64,000 bases of DNA, from positions 1,546,001-1,610,000 of the forward strand of contig JANPZY010000001.1 in NCBI GenBank assembly GCA_024707325.1. Direction: 5' to 3'. How positions within the stretch are numbered: the stretch's first letter is position 1; the number at the start of each line of letters is the position of its first letter. The position numbers and the translations under genes were made by a program. The notes beneath the pieces are model-generated. The model saw nothing but the letters and a program-made list of their open reading frames with translations. It ran no database searches and was not told the origin of the DNA. This DNA comes from Opitutus sp. (GTDB lineage Bacteria > Verrucomicrobiota > Verrucomicrobiia > Opitutales > Opitutaceae). Shown piece by piece: positions 52,822 to 62,414 of this stretch.

Positions 52822-53607
52822 ATGTCCCGCCGCGAGCGTTCGTGTTATAACTCGGTTCGCGGCGGCGTCGCTTTCAAGTTTCTGGTGCTGCTCGCGGTGG
52901 TGTTCGCGTTCGGCGCCGTCGCGTGGATGCTGTTGCTGCCGGTCGTGCTCACGCGGCAGCTCACGGAGCGCACGGGTTTTTCGGCGGCCGTGCACCGCTT
53001 CGTGCTGAATCCATTTAGTGGATACGTGGAGATCGAGGGTCTCGTGCTCGAAAACCCCGGCGATTTCATCGAGCGCAGTTTCGCCGACGTGCAGCGCATC
53101 GAGGCCCAAGCCGATCTGCGCACGCAGTTTGGCGGCAGTCCCGTTTTCAAAGACGCTCGCGTCGAACTCGCCCGCCTGACGCTGGTTCTTCCGGTCGGCG
53201 GACCGGGCAACCTGGAGCGTTTTGCGCAACGTCTCCGCTGGACCGGCGGTCGCCGGCTCGACGCGCCGGGCGAGAAACCCGCGCGCGCGATCTCCGTCTC
53301 GCGACTCGCGGTGAAGATTTCCCGCCTCGAAGTCATCGATCTGCGCACGGGCTCGACCACGCCGCGCGTGTGGCACGATCTCGATTTCACCGTGCCGGAA
53401 GTTCGCGTCGGCGCGCTCCGCGGGGCGGCGTTTCCCGTCGATGGCGGACCGGTCGAGGCGGCGATCGCCGGACTCGTGCCGGCGGTGATCACGCAAGCCG
53501 CGACCGAAGCGCTCAATCGCGTCGCTGGCTCGGTGTCGCCGACCCAGTCGTCCGGGCCGGCTTCGTCGGCGCTGTTCCGCGCGCTTGAAGAAACGGAAAA
53601 GCCGTAG
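52822..53607 (+). CDS. Membrane-anchored AsmA-like hypothetical protein
   Basis: The 261-residue protein begins one base after the isomerase stop. It has one N-terminal helix (FLVLLAVVFAFGAVAWMLLL) and a periplasmic domain whose strands (FSGYVEIEGLVLENPGDFIE, VQRIEAQADLRTQF, RLTLVLP) resemble the start of AsmA/DUF748 proteins. It is much shorter than typical AsmA proteins. Function unknown; envelope lipid transport is the family theme. Confidence 0.6.
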   Translation: MSRRERSCYNSVRGGVAFKFLVLLAVVFAFGAVAWMLLLPVVLTRQLTERTGFSAAVHRFVLNPFSGYVEIEGLVLENPGDFIERSFADVQRIEAQADLRTQFGGSPVFKDARVELARLTLVLPVGGPGNLERFAQRLRWTGGRRLDAPGEKPARAISVSRLAVKISRLEVIDLRTGSTTPRVWHDLDFTVPEVRVGALRGAAFPVDGGPVEAAIAGLVPAVITQAATEALNRVAGSVSPTQSSGPASSALFRALEETEKP

Positions 53608-53625
53608 TTAAGTCGCCGGCTTCCT

Positions 53626-54248
53626 ATGTCTGCTCCCGAACCTACCGACACGCTCAACCGCACGCAATCGACGGCCTCCGACGCCGCGCAAGGCGCGAGC
53701 AATCCCGCGCCCACGGCTGAAGCGAACGCCGAAGCCGCTCCGGGTGCTGCCGCAGCCAATTCCTCGGCCGACGCACTCGCCGCCGCGAAAAAGAAGCTGC
53801 CGACAACTACGATCGCTATCTCCGCGCCGTGGCCGACATGGAGAATCTCCGTCGCCGTTCCGCGCGCGAGAAGGACGAGCTCCGCCAATACGCCGCGTCG
53901 AAAGTCCTCGAGGATTTGCTGCCCGTGCTCGACAACCTCGGCCTCGGCATCGCCGCAGCCAAGCAGCCCAATGCCGACGTGAAGACGCTCGTCGGCGGCG
54001 TCGAGATGGTGCTCAATCAACTTAAATCCGCGCTTTCGAATCACGGTCTGCAGGAGATCAATCCCGCGGGACAGCCGTTCGATCCGAATCTTCACGAGTC
54101 GGTGGCCGCGCAGTCCAGCGCTGAAGTCGCCGACGGAAACGTGCTCAACGTCGTCCGCATCGGTTACTCGCTCAACGGCCGTTTGCTGCGGCCCGCCACG
54201 GTCGTGCTTTCCAGCGGCGCGCCGCAGGCTGATCGTCCCGTCGTCTGA
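53626..54248 (+). CDS. grpE: Nucleotide exchange factor GrpE (one-base frame break)
   Basis: GrpE releases ADP from DnaK. An Ala/Glu-rich N-terminus ending AAAKKK is in the first frame. The conserved part is in another frame from [20 protein letters not shown] onward, with [16 protein letters not shown] and the C-terminal [10 protein letters not shown]. The shift lies at 53790-53803 (after AAAAAGAAG) and is most likely a sequencing indel. The reconstructed size is about 207 residues. It is followed after eight bases by dnaJ. Confidence 0.92.
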
Positions 54249-54256
54249 TCCGCTCC

Positions 54257-55404
54257 ATGGCGAAAGAAGATTATTACGAACTCCTCGGCGTGCAGAAAGG
54301 CGCGTCCGAGGAGGAGTTGAAGAAGGCCTACCGCAAAAAGGCGGTCCAGTATCACCCGGATAAAAATCCCGGTAACAAGGAAGCCGAGGAGACCTTCAAG
54401 AAGATCTCGCACGCCTACGAAGTCCTGAAGGATCCGGAGAAGCGTGCCGCCTACGATCGCTACGGTCACGCCGCGTTCGAAGGTCCGGGCGCGGGCGCTC
54501 GTGGCCCGGGTGGCGGTTTCGGCGGCGGATTCCACGATCCGTTCGACATCTTCCGTGAAGTCTTCGGCCAGCAAGGCGGCGGCGGTGGCGGGATCTTCGA
54601 CGAGATGTTCGGCGGCGGTCGCGCTGACTCCGGTCGCGATGGCTCCGACCTGCGCTACGATCTCGAGATCACGCTCGAAGAAGCGGCGCGCGGCGCGGAG
54701 AAGGAAATTTCCTTCCGCAAGAACGTCACTTGCGAACGCTGCGACGGTTCCGGCGCCGAACCCGGTTCGAAAAAGTCACGTGCCCGACCTGCCGTGGCGC
54801 GGGCCAGATTCGTCGCTCCGGCGGCATCATCACCTTCACGCAAACGTGTCCGACTTGCGGCGGCGCGGGCCAGAAGATCGAGAAACCTTGCACCGCGTGC
54901 CGCGGCGAAGGCCGCGTGCTCAAGACCACGAAGCTCAACGTGCGCATCCCGCCCGGCGTGGACAACGGTTCGCGCCTGCGCTCCTCGGGCAACGGCGAGG
55001 CCGGCATCGCGGGCGGCGCCAACGGTGATCTCTACATTGTGCTCTCGATCAAAGAGCACGAACTCTTCGAGCGCCACGGCGACGATCTCTTCTGCGAGAT
55101 TCCGATCAAGTTCACGCTCGCGACGCTCGGCGGCTCGATCGAAGTGCCCACGCTCTTCGGCAAAGCCGCGCTGAAAATTCCGGCTGCGACGCAGAGCGGC
55201 ACGACCTTCCGCTTGCGCGACAAAGGCATGCCTTCGCTGCGCGGCGGACGCCAGGGCGACCAACTCGTGCGCGTGCACGTCGAGGTGCCGCAATCGCTCA
55301 CCAGCGAGCAGCGGAAAATCCTCGAAGAGTTCGCGCGCGTCAGCGGCGACGCCGCCGAGCCGACCTCGAAGAGCTTTTTCGAGAAGGCAAAAAAGTTCTT
55401 CTGA
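54257..55404 (+). CDS. dnaJ: Chaperone DnaJ (one-base frame break)
   Basis: The J domain ([25 protein letters not shown]) is followed by a Gly/Phe-rich segment and the zinc-finger region. The frame changes after [12 protein letters not shown]: adding one A to the run of five at 54770-54774 continues directly with [19 protein letters not shown] and CTACRGEG, completing four CxxCxGxG motifs. The C-terminal domains follow ([19 protein letters not shown]). The reconstructed length is about 382 residues, normal for DnaJ. It is paired with grpE; dnaK is not in the window. Confidence 0.93.
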
Positions 55405-55413
55405 ACAATCTCA

Positions 55414-55446
55414 CGACCCGGGACGCACCAAGTCCCGGGTCGCTTT
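55414..55446 (+). terminator. Terminator after dnaJ
   Basis: CGACCCGGGAC and GTCCCGGGTCG form a long stem around GCACCAA, followed by CTTTG. Confidence 0.8.
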
Positions 55447-55460
55447 GCATTCTGGCCCAT

Positions 55461-55494
55461 TCCCAAAGTCCGTAATACGGACTTTGGGATTTTT
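55461..55494 (+). terminator. Perfect 14-bp-arm palindrome with T-run
   Basis: TCCCAAAGTCCGTA and TACGGACTTTGGGA flank a single A, followed by five T residues. It may be a second terminator behind dnaJ, but its perfect symmetry and A/T-rich style are unlike the GC-rich surroundings and suggest an interspersed palindromic repeat. Confidence 0.7.
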
Positions 55495-55537
55495 GCATCG
55501 GGGCTGGGTGAAGCGAAGAGGACAGTTTCTCCCTCCG

Positions 55538-55632
55538 TGTCATTCTGAGCGCAGCGAAGGACCCGGTTCGCGCTTTGCTGCTGTGCGGGTGGGAAGAGTC
55601 CAAGTGGATTCTTCGCTGCGCTCAGAATGACA
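55538..55632. repeat. CATTCTGAGCG-type inverted repeat, copy 3
   Basis: The left arm starts TGTCATTCTGAGCGCAGCG at 55538. The right arm, 55605-55632, ends GCGCTCAGAATGACA. The outer 22 bases are fully complementary and the inner part has drifted. An 11-bp array begins 30 bases to the right. Confidence 0.85.
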
Positions 55633-55661
55633 CACGGAGTGGAGTGACATGGTTGCGATGC

Positions 55662-55936
55662 GGTGCGCTCGTGAACTCGACGCAATCCGCACCTGGTCGC
55701 AACGAGGTGCGGACGGGGTCTCACGCGGGTGCGGACGATGTCGCGACCCGGTCCGCACCTTCGCTCGACCGTGCCCGCACGTTCGGCCGACTGTGTGCGC
55801 ACTCTGTCCCGACGATGTCCGGACATTGGGCCGATGTGGTGCGCACCTTGGCTCGACCATGTCCGCTCTGTGGCGCGACTCGATCCACTCTTTGGTGTGA
55901 CTTGTGCCACACGTGGGTGCGAATCGGGTCTGCATC
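55662..55936. repeat. 11-bp-period degenerate tandem array, locus 5 (longest)
   Basis: Twenty-five consecutive 11-base units can be laid out with no indel, for example GGTGCGGACGA, TGTCGCGACCC, GGTCCGCACCT, TCGCTCGACCG, TGCCCGCACGT, TCGGCCGACTG, TGTGCGCACTC, TGTCCCGACGA, TGTCCGGACAT, TGGGCCGATGT, GGTGCGCACCT and TGGCTCGACCA. Positions 8-9 of the unit are AC in nearly all. Units with CGSAC alternate with units with CGAC, giving a 22-base double unit. It lies between dnaJ and the symporter gene. No reading frame with family similarity runs through it. Confidence 0.88.
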
Positions 55937-56085
55937 CGGAATGCTGATACGCGATGTGGGTTCGGCTGATGTCAGTGCTCGTGGCGAATAAAGGCTTCCC
56001 ACATTCTGCGACCTGCTGATAGCAAAGCGGCCCGGTTGCACCCCAACCTCCCTTAGTGAACAGAGTCTGAACCTACCCCTCCTCT

Positions 56086-58014
56086 ATGAGCACGTTGGAC
56101 GTTGTCCTGTTTTTCGTGTCGGTGATTTCGGTCATCGCATTCGGCATCTGGAAAGGTCGCGCGGAAGCGGCGGCTGCCAGTGCCCGCGGATATTTCCTCG
56201 CTGGGCGAGGTCTCACCTGGTGGCTCGTCGGTTTCTCGCTGATCGCGGCAAACATCTCGACGGAGCAATTCGTCGGCATGTCGGGTCAGGCCGCGGACTG
56301 GCTGGGCCTGGCGATCGCCTCCTACGAATGGATGGCGGCGATCACGCTCGTGGTGGTCGCGTTTTTGTTTCTGCCGAAGCTGCTGCGCACCGGCATCTAC
56401 ACGATTCCCGAGTTTCTCGAGCACCGCTACGGCGTGTTTTCGCGCACGATCATGGCGGTCGCGACGATGATCATCCTCGTCGGCGTGCCGACGGCGTCGG
56501 TGGTGTTTTCGGGCGCGAAGGTGATCACGGTGTTTTTCCATGACACGAGTGTGTTCGGTCTCGATCTGGGCAACCTCACGGTGGCGTGCTGGATCATCGG
56601 CATCAGCGCGGCGGTGTATGTGTTTGTCGGTGGTCTGAAAGCGTGCGCGTGGACGGACTTGATCTGGGGCGCGGCGCTGATCGTCGGCGGCGCCGTGGTG
56701 CTCGCGCTCGCGCTGCAAGCGATCGGCGCGAAGAGCCCGGACGAGTTGATCGCGACCAAGGTGGCGACTTCGACGGTGACGGTGGAGCAGCTCGCGGATG
56801 CGAGCGCGTTGGAACGTTTTCAAATGCTCAACAGCGGCCCGGCGGTGGCGGGGCCGAATGGCTCCGGCGGCAAGTTGCACATGGTGCGCCCGCAGTCTGA
56901 TCCGGCGATTCCGTGGACGGCGCTGCTCGTCGGTCTGTGGATTCCGAACTTCTTCTACTGGGGCCTGAACCAATACATCGTGCAGCGCACGCTGGGTTCC
57001 AAGTCACTGGCGGAAGGTCAGAAAGGCATCATCTTTGCGGCGCTGCTGAAGTTGATCATCCCGTTCGTCGTGGTGATCCCGGGTATGCTGGCGTTCAATC
57101 TCTACAACGGCGATCTGCGCAAGCAGGGCGAGTTGAAGAACGCGGCGGTGATCGCGGAGTTCAATGCCGGCAGCGCGCGTGTGTTTCCGTTTACGGAGAA
57201 CTTCGCGAAGCTGAACCCGGAGCTCGCGCTCACGATCGCGCAGTCCAACGCCCAGAAAGTGGGCGCGGACCTGTCCGCTGACGCGGGTGATTCCGTCGCG
57301 CTGGCCAACGCCAACGCCGCGACCGTCGCGGCGGCGCAGGCGAAAGGCCTCAAGTCCGCGACGCAGCTCGTGGGCTACGACTACGACGCGGCGTTTGGCA
57401 CGTTGCTGCGCAATCTGCTGAAGCCGGGCATCACGTGGTTCGTGCTCGCTGCGATTTTCGGTGCAGTCGTGAGCTCGCTCGCGTCGATGCTCAACTCGGC
57501 GTCGACGATCTTCACGATGGATATCTTCGCCAAGCTGTCGAAGAACAGCTCCGAGGGAACGCTCGTGCGGGTGGGCAAGTTCAGCACGTTGGTGTTCGTC
57601 GGCATTTCCTGCATTATCGCGCCTCAGCTCGGACGTCCGGAGTTCGGTGGCATTTTCACCTTCATCCAGGAATTCCAGGGCTTCATCAGCCCCGGCGTGC
57701 TGACGGTGTTCCTCTTCGGTTTCCTCGTGCCGCGCGCGCCGCGCTACGTGGGCTGGCTCGGCATCGTGATCAACGCGGCGCTCTATGGCACATTGAAGTT
57801 CGCGGCTCCCGGAATCGCGTTTCTCGATCGCATGGCCATCTGCATGGCGGTGGTCGCGGCGGTGCTCGGTTTGCTGACGCTGCTCAATCCGCTGAAGCAG
57901 CCGGTCGTGCTGCCCGTGAACAACGAAATCGCGCTCGAAACCTCCAAGTCCGCCAAAGTATGGGGCTGGATCATCGTGGTCGCGACCCTCGCGCTCTATG
58001 TGATCTTCTGGTGA
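56086..58014 (+). CDS. Sodium:solute symporter (SSS/SGLT family)
   Basis: The 642-residue permease has about 14 membrane helices. Family features include ARGYFLAGRGLTWWLVGFSL, AANISTEQFVGMSGQAADWL with the sodium-site region, YTIPEFLEHRYG near residue 105, GGLKACAWTDLIWG, and LIPNFFYWGLNQYIVQR-like WIPNFFYWGLNQYIVQRTL near 290. The SGLT-like QYIVQR motif favours a sugar, possibly glucose or galactose type. An unusual hydrophilic Ala/Asn-rich loop at about 345-435 separates two helices. Confidence 0.9.
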   Translation: MSTLDVVLFFVSVISVIAFGIWKGRAEAAAASARGYFLAGRGLTWWLVGFSLIAANISTEQFVGMSGQAADWLGLAIASYEWMAAITLVVVAFLFLPKLLRTGIYTIPEFLEHRYGVFSRTIMAVATMIILVGVPTASVVFSGAKVITVFFHDTSVFGLDLGNLTVACWIIGISAAVYVFVGGLKACAWTDLIWGAALIVGGAVVLALALQAIGAKSPDELIATKVATSTVTVEQLADASALERFQMLNSGPAVAGPNGSGGKLHMVRPQSDPAIPWTALLVGLWIPNFFYWGLNQYIVQRTLGSKSLAEGQKGIIFAALLKLIIPFVVVIPGMLAFNLYNGDLRKQGELKNAAVIAEFNAGSARVFPFTENFAKLNPELALTIAQSNAQKVGADLSADAGDSVALANANAATVAAAQAKGLKSATQLVGYDYDAAFGTLLRNLLKPGITWFVLAAIFGAVVSSLASMLNSASTIFTMDIFAKLSKNSSEGTLVRVGKFSTLVFVGISCIIAPQLGRPEFGGIFTFIQEFQGFISPGVLTVFLFGFLVPRAPRYVGWLGIVINAALYGTLKFAAPGIAFLDRMAICMAVVAAVLGLLTLLNPLKQPVVLPVNNEIALETSKSAKVWGWIIVVATLALYVIFW

Positions 58015-58057
58015 TCCGCGATGCGGCGGCGTGAGGCCGACCGCATCGAGAGTTTGG

Positions 58058-58093
58058 ACGGCCGCATGTCGCTGACGTGCGGCCGTTTTGTTT
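58058..58093 (+). terminator. Terminator of the symporter gene
   Basis: ACGGCCGCA (58058-58066) and TGCGGCCGT (58078-58086) form a nine-base-pair stem, followed by TTTGTTT. Confidence 0.85.
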
Positions 58094-58137
58094 GCGGGTT
58101 TGCCAAAACTCGAACGCGGCTCGCAGGATGTGGCACG

Positions 58138-58710
58138 ATGCGAGTGGTCATTCTTGGTTCCGGGCGCGGCTCAAACGCGGAGGCGATCCTCGCCGCTGAA
58201 AAAGCGGGACGGCTGGGCCGGGCGCGCGTGGTGCGGATTCTCTCGGACAAGCCCGACGCGGGCATCCTCGCGCTGGGAGAAAAGTTTGGCGTGCCTGCGC
58301 GTTTCGTGGATCCGGCGCCGTTCAAGACCAAGCTCGAGGGCGAAGGCGAGCAGCGCTTCATCGACGCCGTGCGCGGCTGTGAGCCGGACCTCGTGGTGCT
58401 GGCGGGCTTCATGCGCGTGCTGAAGCCGGGTTTTCTGAACGCGTTTGCCGGGAAAATCATCAATCTGCATCCGAGTCTGCTGCCGAGTTTTCCGGGGCTC
58501 GATGGCATCGGGCAGGCGTGGCGCCGCGGCGTGAAAATCGCCGGCTGCACCGTGCACTACGTGACGCCCGAAGTGGATGGCGGCCCGATCCTCGATCAAG
58601 CCGCCGTGCGCATTGAAAAAACGGATACACTGGAGAGCTTCACGGCGAAGGTTCACGCGGCGGAGCACGAGCTGTTGCCGGCGGTGATCGCGCGGTTGAG
58701 CGAGGAATAA
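58138..58710 (+). CDS. purN: Phosphoribosylglycinamide formyltransferase
   Basis: PurN (190 aa) transfers a formyl group from 10-formyl-tetrahydrofolate to GAR in purine synthesis. It begins [17 protein letters not shown] (phosphate-binding GSGxGSN). It keeps [20 protein letters not shown], the catalytic [12 protein letters not shown], and [16 protein letters not shown] with the conserved Asp. The ATG at 58138 places these motifs at the normal distance. prmA begins two bases after the stop. Confidence 0.95.
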   Translation: MRVVILGSGRGSNAEAILAAEKAGRLGRARVVRILSDKPDAGILALGEKFGVPARFVDPAPFKTKLEGEGEQRFIDAVRGCEPDLVVLAGFMRVLKPGFLNAFAGKIINLHPSLLPSFPGLDGIGQAWRRGVKIAGCTVHYVTPEVDGGPILDQAAVRIEKTDTLESFTAKVHAAEHELLPAVIARLSEE

Positions 58711-58712
58711 TT

Positions 58713-59585
58713 ATGGATCTGCACGAATTGCGGGTGGAAATCCCCACGAGCACCGTCGAGGCGGTGGACGAACTGTTGCTCGAACACGGGCTGGAAAACT
58801 GGAGCGTCTTTGAGGACGTGATCGAGAAACGCGCCTGGGTCGTGGGGATGTTTGAAAGCCTAGCCGCGGCCGAGGCGCGCTGGGCCGAGTTACGCGCAAT
58901 CGTGCCTACGGAAGGCTGGGGCTCAGCGCAGACGCGCACGCTGGGCGAGAAGGAGTGGCGCGACAGCTACAAGGCGCACTTCAAGGCGTGGAAGTTTGGT
59001 CCGTTGCACTGGGTGCCGGTGTGGGAGCGGGAGAATTTTAAGCTGAACGCGGGCGAGGCCGTGCTGTGGCTCGATCCAGGACTGGCCTTTGGCACCGGCA
59101 ATCACGAGACCACGCGACTCTGTGTGGAGCGACTCGTGACCCTCGCCGCGGAGCGTGGGACGAACGGGCGGGTCGTGGACGCGGGCTGCGGCTCGGGGAT
59201 TTTGGCGTTATCGGCCGCGAAACTCGGCTTCGGCAACGTCTGCGGCTTCGACAACGATCCGGAAGCGGTGCGGGTGAGCCAGGAAAACGCCGAACTCAAC
59301 GGACTCGGTGGCGTGGTGGAGTTTTATGAAGGGGATTTGACCACCGGGCTGAAGACGGACTCCGCCGATATCCTGATGGCTAACATCCTGGCGAACGTGC
59401 TGATCCGCTACGCGAAAGAGCTCGTGACCGCGGTCGCGCCGGGTGGCGTGCTGATTTTGAGCGGAATCCTCGCGGTGGAAACACAGTCGGTGATCGATGC
59501 GTTTCGTGCCGAAGCGCCCGATTGGGGCGTCGATTCGCGCGTGCTGGGCGAGTGGAGCGACGTCGTGCTGACGCGCCCGACGTGA
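58713..59585 (+). CDS. prmA: Ribosomal protein L11 methyltransferase
   Basis: PrmA (290 aa) trimethylates ribosomal protein L11. An N-terminal substrate-binding domain (residues 1-85) precedes the [20 protein letters not shown] linker, the [18 protein letters not shown] motif near residue 115, the SAM site [19 protein letters not shown] near 150, and [16 protein letters not shown] near 210. This is the standard PrmA order and length. It is co-directional and nearly contiguous with purN. Confidence 0.95.
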   Translation: MDLHELRVEIPTSTVEAVDELLLEHGLENWSVFEDVIEKRAWVVGMFESLAAAEARWAELRAIVPTEGWGSAQTRTLGEKEWRDSYKAHFKAWKFGPLHWVPVWERENFKLNAGEAVLWLDPGLAFGTGNHETTRLCVERLVTLAAERGTNGRVVDAGCGSGILALSAAKLGFGNVCGFDNDPEAVRVSQENAELNGLGGVVEFYEGDLTTGLKTDSADILMANILANVLIRYAKELVTAVAPGGVLILSGILAVETQSVIDAFRAEAPDWGVDSRVLGEWSDVVLTRPT

Positions 59586-59602
59586 AGCCAGATGCTGCGA
59601 AG

Positions 59603-59625
59603 GCGCGGCGGAACAGCCGCCGCGC
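59603..59625. terminator. Shared hairpin between convergent prmA and MFS genes
   Basis: GCGCGGCGG and CCGCCGCGC form a nine-base-pair stem with a five-base loop, between two stops. Only a short T-run (TTT) follows on the plus strand. Confidence 0.55.
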
Positions 59626-59628
59626 GCT

Positions 59629-60855
59629 TTACGGTGCGGATTCGAGCTGCGCGGCGGCAGGCACTGGGGTTTTCCAGCGCACGAACAGAAGCGCCAAGGT
59701 GATCAGACTGAACAGGGTGCAGATCACGAATACGCCCCGGTAGCCGAACGTGTTGAGCAGCAATCCAAAGAGGAAATAGCCGAGCAGGGTGCCACCATTG
59801 AACGAATTGCTGTAGATCGAGGTGGCGAGTCCGGTGCGGCCGGGCAGCAGGTCCTGGAAAAAGGTGATCACGACGTTCGTGGTGATCGCGATCGAGACGG
59901 CGTTGAGCACTTGAGCCGGGTAAATGTGCCAAGGTGTCTGCACGAAAATCAGAACGCCGAAATAAAGCACGCTCATCACGACGCCCAAGCGCATGATCGC
60001 CATCTGGTAACCGCGTGCGGCGAGGTGGCTGAACCAGATCATGAGCGGCACCTCGAAGAACGGAGCGATGCTGTAAATGATGCCGACATGACGCTCGGTG
60101 CCGCCCAGTTGTTGGGTCACCATCAAGGGGAGGTTCATCATGCTGATGTTCAGCGCGGCGAAAACGAGGGTGAACCCAATGAAATACGTCAGAAGATCGC
60201 GCCGGGTCAGCACTTGCAGCAGGGGTTCGCGCTTCGGCTGGCTGGCCATGGGCGGATGAGGTCGGTGGGGCACAAACGCTGCGACGCCGGCGAGGAAGAC
60301 CACGAAAAGCGCCGCCGCACCGAGGAAAATGCCGCGATAGCCGAACTGAACCATCACCCAAGCGCCCACGGCAGGGCCGAAAGTCCACGCGAGGGAAAAC
60401 GAGACGCGCAGCACACTCATCAAAAGCGGACCGTTGACGGACGCGTTTTCAGGGCGGGCGAGTTCTTCGCGCATGTGCGCGAAAAGCTGGGAAAAGTTGA
60501 CCGATGCGATGCCCAGAAAAATGGCTCCTATCACGGTAAGAGCGAAGACGTTGCTCACGTAGGCGTAGCCGATGTAACCGACCGCGCCGGCGGCTCCGCC
60601 CGCGAGAAGCATGGTGCGGCGCGTCACGTGGGAATCCGACCATTTGGCGAGCCAGACGCTCAGCACCATGGCGCTCACCGACGTGAGGGCCATGAAGGTG
60701 CCGAAAACGAGCGGCGTCATGCCGATGTGCTTGGTGCCCCAGAGCGACATGAACGGAACGACGAAGGAATACGCCATTCCGAGGGCGAAGTTCGCGGCGA
60801 GAATCCCGACATAGCCGGGTTGGCGCCACATGGTCTTTATCGCGTCCAGAAACAT
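59629..60855 (-). CDS. MFS transporter, sugar-efflux (SetA-like) type
   Basis: The 408-residue permease has 12 membrane helices. The start resembles the SET family (YVGILAANFALGMAYSFVVP), with the MFS loop VWLAKWSDSHVTRRTMLL between TM2 and TM3. The central loop is short and cytoplasmic (PHRPHPPMASQPKREPLLQ), followed by the second half. Related proteins export sugars or analogues and relieve sugar-phosphate stress. The gene ends 43 bases from prmA on the opposite strand. Confidence 0.82.
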   Translation of the reverse strand: MFLDAIKTMWRQPGYVGILAANFALGMAYSFVVPFMSLWGTKHIGMTPLVFGTFMALTSVSAMVLSVWLAKWSDSHVTRRTMLLAGGAAGAVGYIGYAYVSNVFALTVIGAIFLGIASVNFSQLFAHMREELARPENASVNGPLLMSVLRVSFSLAWTFGPAVGAWVMVQFGYRGIFLGAAALFVVFLAGVAAFVPHRPHPPMASQPKREPLLQVLTRRDLLTYFIGFTLVFAALNISMMNLPLMVTQQLGGTERHVGIIYSIAPFFEVPLMIWFSHLAARGYQMAIMRLGVVMSVLYFGVLIFVQTPWHIYPAQVLNAVSIAITTNVVITFFQDLLPGRTGLATSIYSNSFNGGTLLGYFLFGLLLNTFGYRGVFVICTLFSLITLALLFVRWKTPVPAAAQLESAP

Positions 60856-60942
60856 GAAAGAGAGGCCAGCAGGAGGTGAGCGAGACGGCGCGCAAGCAAT
60901 GCCGATGCGCGGAGTCGGCGGTTGGAACGGGATTTCTGCGCC

Positions 60943-60970
60943 AAAAAAAGGCTCCCGATAAACGGGAGCC
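60943..60970 (-). terminator. Terminator of the accBC operon
   Basis: On the minus strand GGCTCCCG and CGGGAGCC pair around a five-base loop, followed by seven T residues. Confidence 0.92.
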
Positions 60971-60979
60971 GAGGAAGGC

Positions 60980-62343
60980 TTAGGAAAACAGATCCGGAGG
61001 GGTTCGGCTCATGAAGTCTTCCATGTAGGCCGTAGTGGCTTTGCCCTCGATGAAGACCGGGTCTGCCATGATCGCCTTGTGAAGCGGGATCGTGGTCTTG
61101 ATGCCTCGAATAAGGTATTCACTTAGAGCACGATACGCACGCTCCAGTGCGATTTTTCGGGTCGAGCCGTAGCAGATCAGCTTGCCGATCATCGAGTCGT
61201 AGTGCGGCGGGATCGTGTAACCACTGTAGACGTGCGAATCGACGCGCACGCCATGGCCGCCCGGAGCGTAGTAGAGGCCGATCGTGCCGGGAGACGGCAC
61301 GAAGTTGCGGGCGGGGTCCTCGGCGTTGATGCGGCACTCGATCGCGTGCTTCTCGAACTTGATGTCGCTCTGGTCGAAATCGAGCTTCTCGCCGTTCGCG
61401 ATCTTGATCTGCTGCTTGATAATATCGATGCCGGTAACTTCCTCAGTAACAGGGTGTTCCACCTGCACGCGAGTGTTCATCTCGATGAAGTAGAAGTTGC
61501 CCTTTGCATCGACGAGAAACTCGATCGTGCCGGCGTTCTCGTAGTCAGCGGCTTCGGCCGCGCGAACCGCGGCTTTGCCCATCCGCTTACGGAGATCGGC
61601 GGTGAGGAAGGGGAGGGGGACTCTTCGATCAGCTTCTGGTGACGGCGCTGAACCGAGCAGTCGCGCTCGCCGAGGTGGATGACCTTGCCGTGGCTATCGG
61701 CTAGGATCTGGAACTCGATGTGGCGGGGCTTCTCGATGTATTTTTCGATGTAAACCGCGCCGTTTCCGAAGGCTTTTTCGGCTTCGTTGCGGGCGACGTG
61801 ATATTCCTTGGCGAAGGAAACGTCATTGTGCGCAATGCGCATGCCGCGGCCACCGCCACCGGCGACGGCCTTGATAATGACCGGATAGCCGATCTTGCGG
61901 GCGATTTTGACCGCTTCGCTCTCGGTTTCGACGGGGCCATCGGAGCCAGGAACCGTGGGGACGCCGGCCTTCTTGACCGTGTCCTTGGCGATCGCCTTGT
62001 CGCCCATCATTTTGATGGACTTGGACTTAGGGCCGATGAACTTAATATTGCACGATTCGCACTGCTCCGCGAATTTGGCGTTTTCGGACAGGAAGCCGTA
62101 GCCAGGGTGGATGGCGTCGACGTCCGCGATTTCCGCGGCGCTCATGATGCGGTCCGCGCGGAGGTAGCTGTCCGTGGACTTCGGTCCGCCGATACAGATC
62201 GCCTCGTCGGCGAGCTGCACATGAAGGGATTGGACATCAGCCTCGGAGTAAACCGCGAGGGTCTTGATGCCGAGTTCGCGGCAGGCCCGGACGATGCGGA
62301 GCGCGATCTCGCCGCGATTGGCGATCAGGATCTTTTGAATCAT
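60980..62343 (-). CDS. accC: Biotin carboxylase subunit of acetyl-CoA carboxylase (one-base frame break)
   Basis: AccC (about 454 residues reconstructed) carboxylates the biotin on AccB using ATP and bicarbonate, the first step of fatty-acid synthesis. The N-terminal frame has [38 protein letters not shown] and [12 protein letters not shown], and runs to [13 protein letters not shown]. The C-terminal frame continues [39 protein letters not shown] and [11 protein letters not shown]. Adding one G to the run at 61610-61613 joins the two as [11 protein letters not shown]. The break is almost certainly a sequencing error. Confidence 0.94.
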
Positions 62344-62414
62344 GCGATTAAATAAATCGGCTAGGGCGCTGGCGACAAACAGGTTGTCCCATCACCCTAG
62401 CCGAAAAAGAGAGG

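Noticed and set aside
55032..55910. Minus-strand frame of 292 codons from the 11-bp array into dnaJ
   Set aside because: Its first half is a translation of the array and its second half is antisense to dnaJ.
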